A stretch of 64,000 bases of DNA from JAEUMG01 sp046349315. GTDB lineage: Bacteria > Pseudomonadota > Alphaproteobacteria > Rhizobiales > Aestuariivirgaceae. Shown here piece after piece: positions 52,247-62,412 of the stretch. Both the position numbers and the translations under genes were made by a program. Each line of letters starts with the position of its first letter. Position 1 is the first letter of the stretch. The notes below the pieces were generated by a model. The model searched no databases and had not been told where the DNA came from. It was given only the letters and a program-made list of their open reading frames with translations. The stretch spans positions 1 through 64,000 of the forward strand of contig JAXMCQ010000017.1 of NCBI GenBank assembly GCA_046349315.1. The letters are read 5' to 3'.

Positions 52247-52318
52247 GGAGGACCACTCCTAGACCTTCCAGTGATAGGAAGGCCTATATCATCGGCACCG
52301 ACCGGCCACAATCAGAGC
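52205..52318. repeat. Copy A of a divergent cueR-copA regulatory region (paired with 54199-54311)
   Basis: By hand alignment, about 80 % of the 114 bases match bases 54199-54311. The segment holds the 5' end of cueR, a CueR operator, a promoter and, at 52302-52318, a remnant of the copA 5' end (GGCCACAATCA). This copy has no copA gene to its right. The matching copy B has copA intact but only a truncated cueR start. Confidence 0.8.
52260..52290 (+). promoter_or_regulatory. CueR operator and orphan copA-type promoter
   Basis: CCTTCC-N7-GGAAGG at 52264-52282 lies between TAGACC (52260-52265) and TATATC (52285-52290), 19 bases apart, as in MerR-type promoters. It points right, where no sense gene follows; the same site probably serves autoregulation of cueR on the other strand. 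Confidence 0.8.
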
Positions 52319-52352
52319 GCGTCCCAAACGTTTGGTGATTTCTTACGCCAAT

Positions 52353-52562
52353 TCACCGGGGCGCGAACGGAACGGCCTCTTCATCGAGTTCATATTCCTT
52401 CGCAACCCGCAGAAACTTCTCCGACTCGGCCTTGATCCGATATTCGTAAGCAATTCCGTCATAAGGCATGGCTTGCTCGATCACATAGTGATCGATCTCG
52501 CCTCTCGAGAATTTCTGAATCAGTCGCACCTGCTGGCCGACAGCAAATCTGGGCTGCATCAT
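52353..52562 (-). CDS. Small soluble protein, unknown function
   Basis: This protein of 69 residues is mixed charged (VGQQVRLIQKFSRGEIDHYVIEQAMPYDG), with no helix or Cys motif. AAAGG lies five bases before ATG 52562. It is one of five short minus-strand genes between the two copies of the copper regulatory region, and their common orientation suggests they came together. I do not recognise the family. Confidence 0.55.
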   Translation of the reverse strand: MMQPRFAVGQQVRLIQKFSRGEIDHYVIEQAMPYDGIAYEYRIKAESEKFLRVAKEYELDEEAVPFAPR

Positions 52563-52616
52563 CGACACCTTTCGTTGCGCGACTGGAGGGAAAGTTAAAA
52601 TTGATAAAGTAGAAAC

Positions 52617-52973
52617 TTAGCCGAGGTCGGCGATCGAGAGTTTCGCCAATGAATCGGCGCAGGCGCGCGCGACCGACACGTTCGGCTTGTCGCTCCCCGT
52701 CGGCGTGGCCCAACCGCCCTTTTCAACAAACCCGCGCTGCTCATAAGGCGAGAGCTTCTGAAGGCTGGTCAACTGCGCAGCGGCATCCGCCGCAAGCCTG
52801 AATTTGTCAACGCAGACTGGCGCGAGAGCCATTGCAACGGCGGAGTCAGCCCGCTCAGCCGCCTGTTTTTCGGCCGTTCCGCCAGTCACCCAGCCGCCCC
52901 AGTTGAAGCCAACGATAGCAAGTGCGACGGCGCCTAGAGCGGCGCCCAATAACAAGTTTTTTACAGTCGTCAT
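52617..52973 (-). CDS. Small membrane-anchored exported protein, unknown function
   Basis: This protein has about 118 residues (or 125 if it starts at 52994). One N-terminal hydrophobic segment (LLLGAALGAVALAIVGFNWGGWVTGG) is followed by a soluble Ala-rich helix and two cysteines (APVCVDKFR, VARACAD). It looks like a periplasmic protein tethered to the inner membrane. I have an impression that similar WGGWVTGG proteins occur in Rhizobiales, but I cannot name a function. Confidence 0.65.
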   Translation of the reverse strand: MTTVKNLLLGAALGAVALAIVGFNWGGWVTGGTAEKQAAERADSAVAMALAPVCVDKFRLAADAAAQLTSLQKLSPYEQRGFVEKGGWATPTGSDKPNVSVARACADSLAKLSIADLG

Positions 52974-53193
52974 TCTTTGCGGAGATACCGGCATGATGTC
53001 ACCCTAGATTTGAGAGGTTGAAACTCGAAGCCAAATAGGCGGGAGTTGCTACCTCTCAGTCACGGGCGGGCCAAAGACACAGTGCCGATGATGAATCACT
53101 ATGCGCCGTTGCGGCGCGAACACCAAGTTAATTCTTCGCGCGCCGTCCTGAAGTATCAAGACGACCTCAGGCCTAACGAACCAGCCGCGCGCT

Positions 53194-53328
53194 TCATTTC
53201 TGCTTGCGGACAAGCCCTGCGCTCTTGCCTGGCGGTGTCGCAAAGATCGATACCTTGGCCGCTTCGGGCGCTTTGACTTGTTTCGGTTTCTTCTTTTCGC
53301 GATTGCCGCGCATGTGACCCTTGACCAT
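53194..53328 (-). CDS. 44-residue very basic protein
   Basis: ATG 53328 is preceded by a near-perfect AAGGAG five bases upstream, and the frame ends at TGA 53196-53194. The product is Lys/Arg-rich (KGHMRGNREKKKPKQVK) with a C-terminal Lys tail (AGLVRKQK). It is of the type of small basic proteins common in Rhizobiales, possibly nucleic-acid-binding. The very good ribosome-binding site makes translation likely. Confidence 0.75.
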   Translation of the reverse strand: MVKGHMRGNREKKKPKQVKAPEAAKVSIFATPPGKSAGLVRKQK

Positions 53329-53378
53329 GTTAGCTCCTTGATGTTGTTCGCGCCCGCTATTCCAAGCCTGGCTGCAAG

Positions 53379-53663
53379 CTAACGCGAGCGGGCGGGTGCG
53401 CGACGAGACTTGCAGGGAATCTTAGTTCGACTCAGCGGATAGGCAGTGTCGTTGTAGAGAGTGCGAATCCCGACGTCGTCGTAATGCCTCCCGCTAGCTT
53501 CGAGATATATGAAATCGAAGCTGGAGGGATCCAACTCTTCGATCGCATAACGTATGGCGTTGGATGCAAGCTGGAATGGGATCGGACCGCGCCACGGGCT
53601 AGTGCCGGCCCATTCGCCCGTAAACACCAGCGAGGCCATCGAACCATAGTCAAAAATTTTCAC
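53379..53663 (-). CDS. Small protein, unknown function
   Basis: This protein of 94 residues starts at GTG 53663, after AGGAGG about six bases upstream. It is mixed and soluble, with aromatic and acidic patches (SLVFTGEWAGTSPWRGPIPFQL, AIRYAIEELDPSSFDFIYLE). It resembles the small rhizobial proteins with an AIRFAIEEL-type core, but I cannot name the family. It is on the same strand as its neighbours in the region between the copper-operator copies. Confidence 0.6.
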   Translation of the reverse strand: MKIFDYGSMASLVFTGEWAGTSPWRGPIPFQLASNAIRYAIEELDPSSFDFIYLEASGRHYDDVGIRTLYNDTAYPLSRTKIPCKSRRAPARSR

Positions 53664-53733
53664 GGGCACCTCCTCCGGCTAGCGCACTTAAGGAAGGGCG
53701 AAGCCGCCGTGTCGGCGGCTTCGGTAGGTGCGC

Positions 53734-53964
53734 TCAGGCCAGATACTTGAACTCGCGGCCCTTGAGCAAGGCGTCGACGTCGCGCACTGCGTTCGGCTTT
53801 TCGACATTGTACTTGCTCATCACCTGGGTGACGAGTTCATCCTTGTTCTTGAGCGCGGTCAGATCCTGCTCCGAGAACTTGTCCCACTTGGCCTTGATGT
53901 CCTTGAGAATGATCTTGTTGGTTTCGGCCGGAGTCTGCTGTGTAGACGAATTTACAGTATTCAT
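53734..53964 (-). CDS. CsbD-like stress protein
   Basis: This 76-residue helical protein has the CsbD pattern: IKAKWDKFSEQDLTALKNKDELVTQVM followed by an AVRDVDALLKGREF tail. CsbD-like proteins are made in large amounts under general stress and are thought to be mostly unstructured in part. ATG 53964 has GGAG seven bases upstream. It is the first of the five minus-strand genes between the copper copies. Confidence 0.75.
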   Translation of the reverse strand: MNTVNSSTQQTPAETNKIILKDIKAKWDKFSEQDLTALKNKDELVTQVMSKYNVEKPNAVRDVDALLKGREFKYLA

Positions 53965-54198
53965 AGGTTATCTCCAAATATACTTTAAAAATCTATTCGG
54001 ATGACATCATCCAAACTAGAATTAACAAATGGGGACGACCACAATGCAAACAAGGGATCGGCGGAAAGTTTATTCTGGCCCATTCAGAGAATCCAAGTTG
54101 ACAATTTGCGATTGGGCGCGAACCGACACTCCAGGCTGCAGCTGTCCCGCCACCTTCTTGGCTAGTGCCGGTCCCTACGCCGAAACGAAAGGCGATAT

Positions 54199-54239
54199 GG
54201 CGCTGAGCCCGAGCGCGCCGAAGCCTCGCCGATAATCAT
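54199..54239 (-). pseudogene. Truncated remnant of a second cueR gene
   Basis: On the minus strand ATG 54239 is followed by IIGEASARSG, matching residues 2-11 of CueR with three changes (CueR reads NIGEASVRSG). One base is then missing compared with the real cueR, and the frame breaks. Beyond 54199 no match remains. It faces the copA promoter, as expected for the original divergent arrangement. Confidence 0.75.
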
Positions 54240-54252
54240 TCGGGGCCACTCC

Positions 54253-54283
54253 TTGACCTTCCCATCATGGGAAGGGCTATATC
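54253..54283 (+). promoter_or_regulatory. CueR-dependent copA promoter and operator
   Basis: TTGACC (54253-54258) and TATATC (54278-54283) are exactly 19 bases apart, the spacing that CueR corrects when it binds copper. A perfect 19-bp palindrome CCTTCCCAT-C-ATGGGAAGG (54257-54275) lies between them. The expected start of transcription is at or near the ATG at 54291, so copA mRNA may be leaderless. Confidence 0.9.
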
Positions 54284-54290
54284 ATTGCCC

Positions 54291-56633
<2,343 letters not shown>

Positions 56634-56658
56634 TACTTCCCTCCCCCACCCACAAACC

Positions 56659-56755
56659 TGTCATTGCCGGGCTTGTCCCGGCAATCCATTCATCAACACG
56701 CTCTACTGACGGAGCATCGGCACAATGGATCCCCGGAACAAGTCCGGGGATGACA
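56659..56755. repeat. Inverted repeat intergenic element
   Basis: TGTCATTGCCGGG (56659) and CCGGGGATGACA (ending 56755) frame the element, and TTGTCCCGG and CCCCGGAACAAGTCC form two inner hairpins. ATCCATT and AATGGAT near the middle are also mirrored. It resembles the REP-type element at 46048-46140. Confidence 0.65.
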
Positions 56756-56784
56756 AAGTAGCAGACTCTTGCTTGGGGGTGGTC

Positions 56785-57387
56785 TTACTTCCCCGGATCC
56801 TTCGGCGACCACAGGATCGTACCGCCATCCTTCTCGTAGGCCATGCCGTTCGGATAGCTGATGAGTTCGAGCTGCAATCCCCACGGTGTCATGAAATAAA
56901 GGATCGATTGCCCCGCCGCCGGTCCCTGATCCACCGGTAACGGTCCCATCATCGTGCGCACGCCCTTGTCCTTCAGATACTTCGCCGCGACGTTGATATC
57001 TTCGACATAAAACGCGATGTGGTGCCCGCCGATGTCGCTGTTTTTCGGTATGGCATTCTGCTGGTCGGGCGATTCATACTGGAAGAGTTCGATATTCGAA
57101 CCGTTGCCGCAACGCATCATGGTGATCTGCTGAATCTTGGCGCGCGGATGGACGTTGAGCAGGTCAGCCATGAACGTGCCCTTGTCGTCGGAGAACGGCC
57201 CGAAGGACATCGCCTCCTTGCAACCGACGATATCGGTGAAGAAGGCGATCGCCTCCTTGATATTGGGAACCGTCACGCCGGTGTGGTCATGACCGAGCAT
57301 GCCTGGTATCGGCTCGGCCGACGCTGTCCCGATCCCTGCAGCAAGGCCCACGGCGGCCACCATCGAAAGCCAGTAATTCTTCTTCAT
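56785..57387 (-). CDS. Exported VOC-family (glyoxalase-like) protein
   Basis: This 200-residue protein has a 24-residue signal peptide (MKKNYWLSMVAAVGLAAGIGTASA), followed by a VOC fold with two repeated beta-alpha-beta units (LGHDHTGVTVPNIKEAIAFFTDIVG and IGGHHIAFYVEDINVAAKYLK). Potential metal ligands are His34 and an HH pair. VOC enzymes are usually cytoplasmic, so export is unusual. It may act on or bind a periplasmic metabolite. It lies after the copA gene on the other strand, past a repeat. Confidence 0.82.
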   Translation of the reverse strand: MKKNYWLSMVAAVGLAAGIGTASAEPIPGMLGHDHTGVTVPNIKEAIAFFTDIVGCKEAMSFGPFSDDKGTFMADLLNVHPRAKIQQITMMRCGNGSNIELFQYESPDQQNAIPKNSDIGGHHIAFYVEDINVAAKYLKDKGVRTMMGPLPVDQGPAAGQSILYFMTPWGLQLELISYPNGMAYEKDGGTILWSPKDPGK

Positions 57388-57465
57388 CGGTTTCTCTCCC
57401 TCTCAGCGCAATGGCTGCGGGAGCAACTATTTCAGAATTGAACTATCTCTGCAAATCCGGCCCGG

Positions 57466-58635
57466 TCAGAGGCGCCCGACGGCCGTGGCGAAGCGCCCGA
57501 TCTCGTCTTCGGTATTGTAGTAATGCACCGACGCGCGCACGACCTGGTTGAGCCCGCGGGCCTTCATGTCGAGCAATGTCGATGACGCGCCCGAGACCGA
57601 CACATTGATCTTCTGCTGTGACAGCGCCTGCTTGACGGCCTCCGCCTCGTGTCCCTCGACAACAAGACTGACGATCCCGCATTTTTCCCGGCCGATATCT
57701 TCGACGACAACACCCTTCACACCCGCCAGCGCCTTGCGCAAACGTGCCGCGAGATCCTTAACCCGCGTTTCGATTGCCGCTGGCCCCAGGTCGAGCGCAT
57801 AGCGCGCCGCGACTCCCAGCCCGATCTGGCCGGCGACATAGTGTTCCCAATTCTCGAAACGCCGCGCATCCTTCCTGATCTCATAGCGATCCGGCGCCAC
57901 CCATTCGGCGGCGTGAAGATCGAGGAAAGGCGGCTCGAGCTTTTCGATCAATCCGCGCCGCACATAAAGAAAGCCGGTGCCGCGCGGGCCCCGCAGATAT
58001 TTCCGCCCCGTCGCCGAGAGCATGTCGCATTGGAGCGCCTCGACATCGATTTCGAGCTGCCCCATCGACTGGCAGGCATCGAGGAGATAGGCAATGCCAT
58101 TGGCCCGCGCGATCTTGCCTATCTCCGCTGCCGGATTGACGAGCCCGCCATTGGATGGAACATGGGTGATCGCGATCAGCTTCACCCGCGAATCGATCAT
58201 GCGTTCCAGTGCCGAGACCGAAACCTCCCCCGTCGCCTCGCTCGGCACGACTTCAATCGTCGCCCCGGTTTTCTTGGCCGCCTGCAGGAAGGCGATGTAG
58301 TTGCTGGCATATTCGGCCCGCGCGGTGAGGATCTTGTCGCCCGGCTTGAAGCTGAGCGAATAGAAGGCCATGTCCCAGGCCCGCGTCGCATTCTCGATAA
58401 AGGCGATCTCCTCCGGGCTCGCATGGATGAGTTCGGCGAGCGCGCGGTACGAATCTTCAACCAGCGCATGCGCCCGCGCAGCCGCCTCATAGCCGCCGAC
58501 CGCCTCCTCGAGCTTGAGATGCCCGATCACCGCATCGACGACCGGTACCGGCGGCAGTGACGATCCGGCATTGTTGAAATGGATGACCTCTTCGCAGCCG
58601 CGTGTCTCGGCGCGCACCTTGGCAATGTCGATCAT
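57466..58635 (-). CDS. Class V aminotransferase-family enzyme
   Basis: This 389-residue PLP enzyme has FNNAGSSLPP near the N-terminus, ENATRAWDMAFYSL, Asp186 in YLLDACQSMG and the Schiff-base lysine Lys212 in TGRKYLRGPRGTGFLY. It resembles cysteine-desulfurase/isopenicillin-epimerase-like enzymes. The exact reaction is unknown. ATG 58635 overlaps the stop of the DUF3303 gene by four bases, which makes them a two-gene unit. Confidence 0.85.
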   Translation of the reverse strand: MIDIAKVRAETRGCEEVIHFNNAGSSLPPVPVVDAVIGHLKLEEAVGGYEAAARAHALVEDSYRALAELIHASPEEIAFIENATRAWDMAFYSLSFKPGDKILTARAEYASNYIAFLQAAKKTGATIEVVPSEATGEVSVSALERMIDSRVKLIAITHVPSNGGLVNPAAEIGKIARANGIAYLLDACQSMGQLEIDVEALQCDMLSATGRKYLRGPRGTGFLYVRRGLIEKLEPPFLDLHAAEWVAPDRYEIRKDARRFENWEHYVAGQIGLGVAARYALDLGPAAIETRVKDLAARLRKALAGVKGVVVEDIGREKCGIVSLVVEGHEAEAVKQALSQQKINVSVSGASSTLLDMKARGLNQVVRASVHYYNTEDEIGRFATAVGRL

Positions 58636-58934
58636 GCTTCCGCTTTCCTTCGGGCTCCGTCGAGATAGGGCGCGACGACCGCGCGCGTTTCGGCGCTCTT
58701 CACCACCGGCACGATCTCGAATTCGACCCCGCTGCCACGCCACTTGAGCGCCCATTCCTGGATCAATCGCAGATCGTCGCATTCCATGAGCTGAAAGCAG
58801 CGAGCAAAATTAGCCTCGACCCAGCTGTCGACATAGCGCAAGCCGTCCGGCAGCATGCGGCCTTCGTCGCGCACGCGCCGGTAGACCGGCACCATATCAT
58901 TGTCGCGAAACCGCTCGATAATCATGAACAGCAT
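58632..58934 (-). CDS. DUF3303-like small protein
   Basis: This 100-residue protein matches DUF3303: MLFMIIERFRDNDMVPVYRRVRDEGRMLPDGLRYVDSWVEANFARCFQLME. It may have a ferredoxin-like fold. It is translated just before the class V aminotransferase with a four-base overlap. ATG 58934 follows a GAGGGGGC stretch seven bases upstream. Confidence 0.8.
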   Translation of the reverse strand: MLFMIIERFRDNDMVPVYRRVRDEGRMLPDGLRYVDSWVEANFARCFQLMECDDLRLIQEWALKWRGSGVEFEIVPVVKSAETRAVVAPYLDGARRKAEA

Positions 58935-59150
58935 AGGTCGCCCCCTCGCAATTCGTCTTAGAACGTTTTGCGCCGGGCTGGAAAGCACCCGGAATCTGCG
59001 TTCTGCGGATAGGCCTGCACAATTTGCGCCATCCTCGGAACGAATTATTCGCAATTACTGGGGAGATTCGTCATTTGCGTTTTCACCGACGGCGCGGCGC
59101 CGCGGCGTCCATGGGAACCGGTCTTTGAGCGGATCAGGCGGGAGCGTGAC

Positions 59151-60452
59151 ATGAGGGTCGGATTAAAGTTGCTGCTCGCCTCGGCGCTGGCGATCGGAGC
59201 CGGCACGGCGGGTGCTGTCGAGGTCGCGCTGCCGCCATTCTATCAGTCTGTCATGGACTTGAAGCCTGAGGGAAAGCTCGGGGCAGTTATCGCCCGTGAG
59301 GCCGTCGATACGGCGATCCCGAATGCGCAAGCTTGGCGAATTGCCTATGTGTCATCCGATCTACTCGAGCGGCCGACCATTTCTACAGCCCTCGTCATCG
59401 CGCCGGCCGGTCCTGTACCGGCGGCGGGCCGGCCGATTGTCAGCTGGGCGCACGGCACGACAGGGACAGCGCAGAATTGCGGTCCCTCGCAGCAATGGGA
59501 TCCCGCCCAGCCGCTCAACCAGTATTTCCTCATCGGCGGCACGTCCGACAGTGATTTCGGCATACCGGCGGCGGAGGAGTTCCTCGCCAAGGGCTGCGTG
59601 CTGGTTGCCACCGACTACCAGGGTCTCGGCGGCGGCGGAAAGCACCAATACGCGATATCCGCCACCCAGGGCCGCGACGCGATCAACGCGATCCGCGCTG
59701 CCGGCAGCCTCGGACTGGCCGGTGCGAACCGGAAGGCAGCGGTGTATGGCTGGTCTCAAGGCGGCGGCGCAACGCTCTCCGCGGCGGGCATGGCGGATTA
59801 CATTGCCAAGACCGGAACCGCTTTTGACGGAATCGATATCGTTGGATTCGCCGCCATGGCGCCGCAAGATGTCGCCGTGCTGGCGCCCCTGGGCGAGCTC
59901 GACGATGCAGCAGCAGCGAAGCTCATGTCGGGACTGGAGACGTCTTTCACCGCCAATGTCTTCGACTTTACCCATTTCGCGATGACGATATGGGCGACAG
60001 CCGCCGCCTTTCCCGATCTCAATCTGACGGACATCTTCACCGCAGACGGCGCGCGTTCGCTCGACGAGATATTCTCAGGCAAGTGCATGCACCCGGCCTC
60101 GGATACGATCAACTTCACCTTTGGCGCCGGTTTCAAGAGCCTGCTGAGCGCAACGCCGGCGAACCAATTGGCCTGGGCGAAGAGCATCCTCCTCGGCAGC
60201 GTTCTGCCGGTGGCGCCGGTGGCGCCCGTGATCATCTACTGGGGTACGCATGACACCGTGGTGCCACCCGTCATGGGCGAACTCTACCGCGAGCAGATGT
60301 GCAAATTGGCCGGAGTGAATATCACCCGCGTTCAGCTCGAAGGCGCTCAGAATCACTTCACCACGCCCGCCGCCGCCCAGCCGCTTTACGTAACGTGGAT
60401 CATCGACAGGCTTGATGGCAAACCGCTTCCCAACGGCTGCGACGCCAACTGA
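59151..60452 (+). CDS. Exported lipase-family alpha/beta-hydrolase
   Basis: This 433-residue protein has a signal peptide (LLLASALAIGAGTAGA) and the secretory-lipase pattern: SWAHGTTGTAQNCGPS near the oxyanion hole, the nucleophile YGWSQGGGA (Ser), a late Asp in YWGTHDTVV and His in GAQNHF. It would hydrolyse lipids or esters outside the cytoplasm. Pairs of Cys (NCGPS, GKCMHP, QMCKL, NGCDAN) may form disulfides. ATG 59151 follows GGGAG seven bases upstream. Confidence 0.85.
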   Translation: MRVGLKLLLASALAIGAGTAGAVEVALPPFYQSVMDLKPEGKLGAVIAREAVDTAIPNAQAWRIAYVSSDLLERPTISTALVIAPAGPVPAAGRPIVSWAHGTTGTAQNCGPSQQWDPAQPLNQYFLIGGTSDSDFGIPAAEEFLAKGCVLVATDYQGLGGGGKHQYAISATQGRDAINAIRAAGSLGLAGANRKAAVYGWSQGGGATLSAAGMADYIAKTGTAFDGIDIVGFAAMAPQDVAVLAPLGELDDAAAAKLMSGLETSFTANVFDFTHFAMTIWATAAAFPDLNLTDIFTADGARSLDEIFSGKCMHPASDTINFTFGAGFKSLLSATPANQLAWAKSILLGSVLPVAPVAPVIIYWGTHDTVVPPVMGELYREQMCKLAGVNITRVQLEGAQNHFTTPAAAQPLYVTWIIDRLDGKPLPNGCDAN

Positions 60453-60532
60453 CAGGCGGTAACCAGCAGCCCCTGCTTTCCTTCCACCCGGCCTTCCGGC
60501 ACAGTCGCGGCTCCCGCATTTTGACGGTGACG

Positions 60533-61234
60533 ATGCCCCGCAAGAAAGAGCCCCTCTCCCTCACCGCCGATCTCGTAAAACTCGTCGACCGCCGCGAGCC
60601 CGATCCGGGACCGGAGCCGGGCCTCGTCGAATTGACGGACGCTGAATATGCCGAGGTCACGCAGGATTTTCTCGCCCGCAATGGCGACGGCCCGATCTGG
60701 GTCTTTGCCTATGGGTCTTTGATCTGGAATCCGGAATTCGACTTCGTCGAGCAGCGCGTCTGCAAGGCGCATGGCTGGCGCCGCTCCTTCAGCCTCGTGA
60801 TCGAGCGTTGGCGCGCTTCGCCGCAGCAGCCCGGCCTCATGATGGCGCTCGACTACGGTGGCTCCTGTCAGGGCGTCGCCTTTCGCCTGCCCGATGACGA
60901 CAAGCCGAAGCGCATGGAACGGCTGTTGCGCCGAGAGGCGAGTTATCATGAGGATCTTCACGCCTTTCGCTGGCTCGATGTCGCAACGGGCGGCGAGAAG
61001 CTCCGCGCTCTCACCTTCTGGGCGGCGCCGCGCGCCAAGGGCTATTACCTCAATCTCCCGATCGAGGAACAGGCGGCCAAGCTGGCCCGCGCCGCCGGCC
61101 ACCTCGGCACTAGCGCCGAATATCTCTACAACACCATTTCCAAGCTCGAAGAGCACGGCATCCACGATGCCTATCTCTGGCGCTTGCAGAAGCTTGTCGC
61201 CGCAGAAATCCGCCGCATGCATCCGTTAACTTAG
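60533..61234 (+). CDS. ChaC-like gamma-glutamylcyclotransferase
   Basis: This 233-residue protein has the ChaC pattern: WVFAYGSLIWNPEFDF (substrate loop), VCKAHGWRRSFSLVIERWRASP, GVAFRLPDDD and the likely catalytic Glu in LLRREASYHE. It would break glutathione into 5-oxoproline and Cys-Gly in the cytoplasm. ATG 60533 is the first methionine in a good position; a TTG four codons upstream (60521) is possible. Confidence 0.88.
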   Translation: MPRKKEPLSLTADLVKLVDRREPDPGPEPGLVELTDAEYAEVTQDFLARNGDGPIWVFAYGSLIWNPEFDFVEQRVCKAHGWRRSFSLVIERWRASPQQPGLMMALDYGGSCQGVAFRLPDDDKPKRMERLLRREASYHEDLHAFRWLDVATGGEKLRALTFWAAPRAKGYYLNLPIEEQAAKLARAAGHLGTSAEYLYNTISKLEEHGIHDAYLWRLQKLVAAEIRRMHPLT

Positions 61235-61236
61235 TC

Positions 61237-61307
61237 CTCGCCCCGCGCCAGCGGGGAGAGGAAGGGGCCCGTCGCGCGCGTGCGCGCGATGGGGAGGTGA
61301 GGGGCGA
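61237..61307. repeat. GC-rich palindromic repeat
   Basis: CTCGCCCCGC..GCGGGGAGAGG (61237-61262) is a hairpin. CGCGCGCGTGCGCGCG follows, and then GGGGAGGTGAGGGGCG, which mirrors the start. It lies just after the ChaC-like gene and could be a terminator or a mobile palindromic element. Confidence 0.6.
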
Positions 61308-61340
61308 ACGGAAACTCCTGTCACCAAAATCGTACCAAGC

Positions 61341-61426
61341 CGTCATGCCAGCGAAAGCTGGCATCCCCTGACGCGTTGCCGCTAGCGAAGCTGATTCAGG
61401 AGACCCCAGCTTTCGCTGGGGTGACG
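61341..61426. repeat. Composite inverted repeat element
   Basis: CGTCATGCCAGCGAAAGCTGGCAT at the left and ACCCCAGCTTTCGCTGGGGTGACG at the right form two hairpins whose outer ends (CGTCA and TGACG) are mirror images. It is of the same class as the elements at 46048 and 56659. The stretch 61427-61570 has no gene. Confidence 0.65.
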
Positions 61427-61570
61427 GGGATAGCCAAGCCATCCTCACCTTCACCCCGCAGGCAGCATGGCAGGCTTTACTTCCTGCCTCCCCCACTTTG
61501 ATCTCGGTCAAGACGAACGCCCGTCCTGCGCGCTAAGAAGCGTCACCGCATGCGCCAAAGGGGGATGTGC

Positions 61571-62362
61571 ATGTCGAGTCCTGAGGAAAGCCCGTCTCAA
61601 CCGCGACCCACGATGCCGATCGTGCGGCCGGTCACCTTTGCCGACCTTCGCGCCTGCCTTGCGCAGGGCATTGCCGATTTCCGCCGCGCGCCGCTCTATG
61701 GTCTCTTCTTCGGCGCTGTCTATGCCGTTGGCGGCCTGTTGATCGTCGCCTTGGTCTTCAAACTCGACATATCCTATCTCGCCTATCCGCTTGCCATTGG
61801 ATTTGCATTGATCGGCCCCTTCGTGGCGGTCGGCCTCTATGAGGTGAGCCGCCGTCTCGAGGCCGGCCGCCCGCTCGACTGGCCGGGCGTCTTGCGCGTC
61901 ATCTATGACCAGCGCCGCCGCGAACTCTCCTGGATGGCCTTCGTCGTGCTCTTCGTCCTGTGGATCTGGCTCTATCAGGTGCGCTTGCTGATCGCGTTGT
62001 TTCTAGGCTCCCGCGCCAGCATCAATCTTGGCAGATTCGTGCATGCGGTGGTGTCGACGCCGGAAGGCCTCACCTTTCTCGCCGTCGGCCATCTCGTCGG
62101 CGCCGCGCTGGCGCTGCTCCTCTTTTCGGTCACCGTCATCGCCTGCCCCTTGCTGCTCGACCGCAATGTCGATTTTATCACCGCCATCATCACGAGCGTG
62201 AAGACGGTCGCCACCAGCCCCGTGCCGATGATCCTCTGGGGCTTGATGGTGGTGGCGCTGATACTGCTCGCCTCGCTCCCCGCCTTCCTCGGTCTGCTCG
62301 TCGTCCTGCCGGTGCTCGGCCACGCCACCTGGCATCTCTATCGGCGCGCCATCGCACCCTGA
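61571..62362 (+). CDS. DUF2189-type membrane protein
   Basis: This 263-residue protein has a polar N-terminus and then about six membrane helices. The block IADFRRAPLYGLFFGAVYAVGG near the start and LLLDRNVDFITAIITSVKTV in the middle are characteristic of the DUF2189 family of inner-membrane proteins of unknown function. ATG 61571 is preceded by AGGGGG seven bases upstream; ATG 61550 is in frame but weaker. It ends 50 bases before the EamA gene. Confidence 0.82.
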   Translation: MSSPEESPSQPRPTMPIVRPVTFADLRACLAQGIADFRRAPLYGLFFGAVYAVGGLLIVALVFKLDISYLAYPLAIGFALIGPFVAVGLYEVSRRLEAGRPLDWPGVLRVIYDQRRRELSWMAFVVLFVLWIWLYQVRLLIALFLGSRASINLGRFVHAVVSTPEGLTFLAVGHLVGAALALLLFSVTVIACPLLLDRNVDFITAIITSVKTVATSPVPMILWGLMVVALILLASLPAFLGLLVVLPVLGHATWHLYRRAIAP

Positions 62363-62412
62363 TATGCGCTGGCGGCACTTGCCAGGCCGCAGGCATCGCG
62401 ACACAAGGCGTC

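Noticed and set aside
53990..54198. Short rightward frame of 68 codons before copA
   Set aside because: It overlaps the cueR remnant, has no ribosome-binding site and no recognisable protein features.
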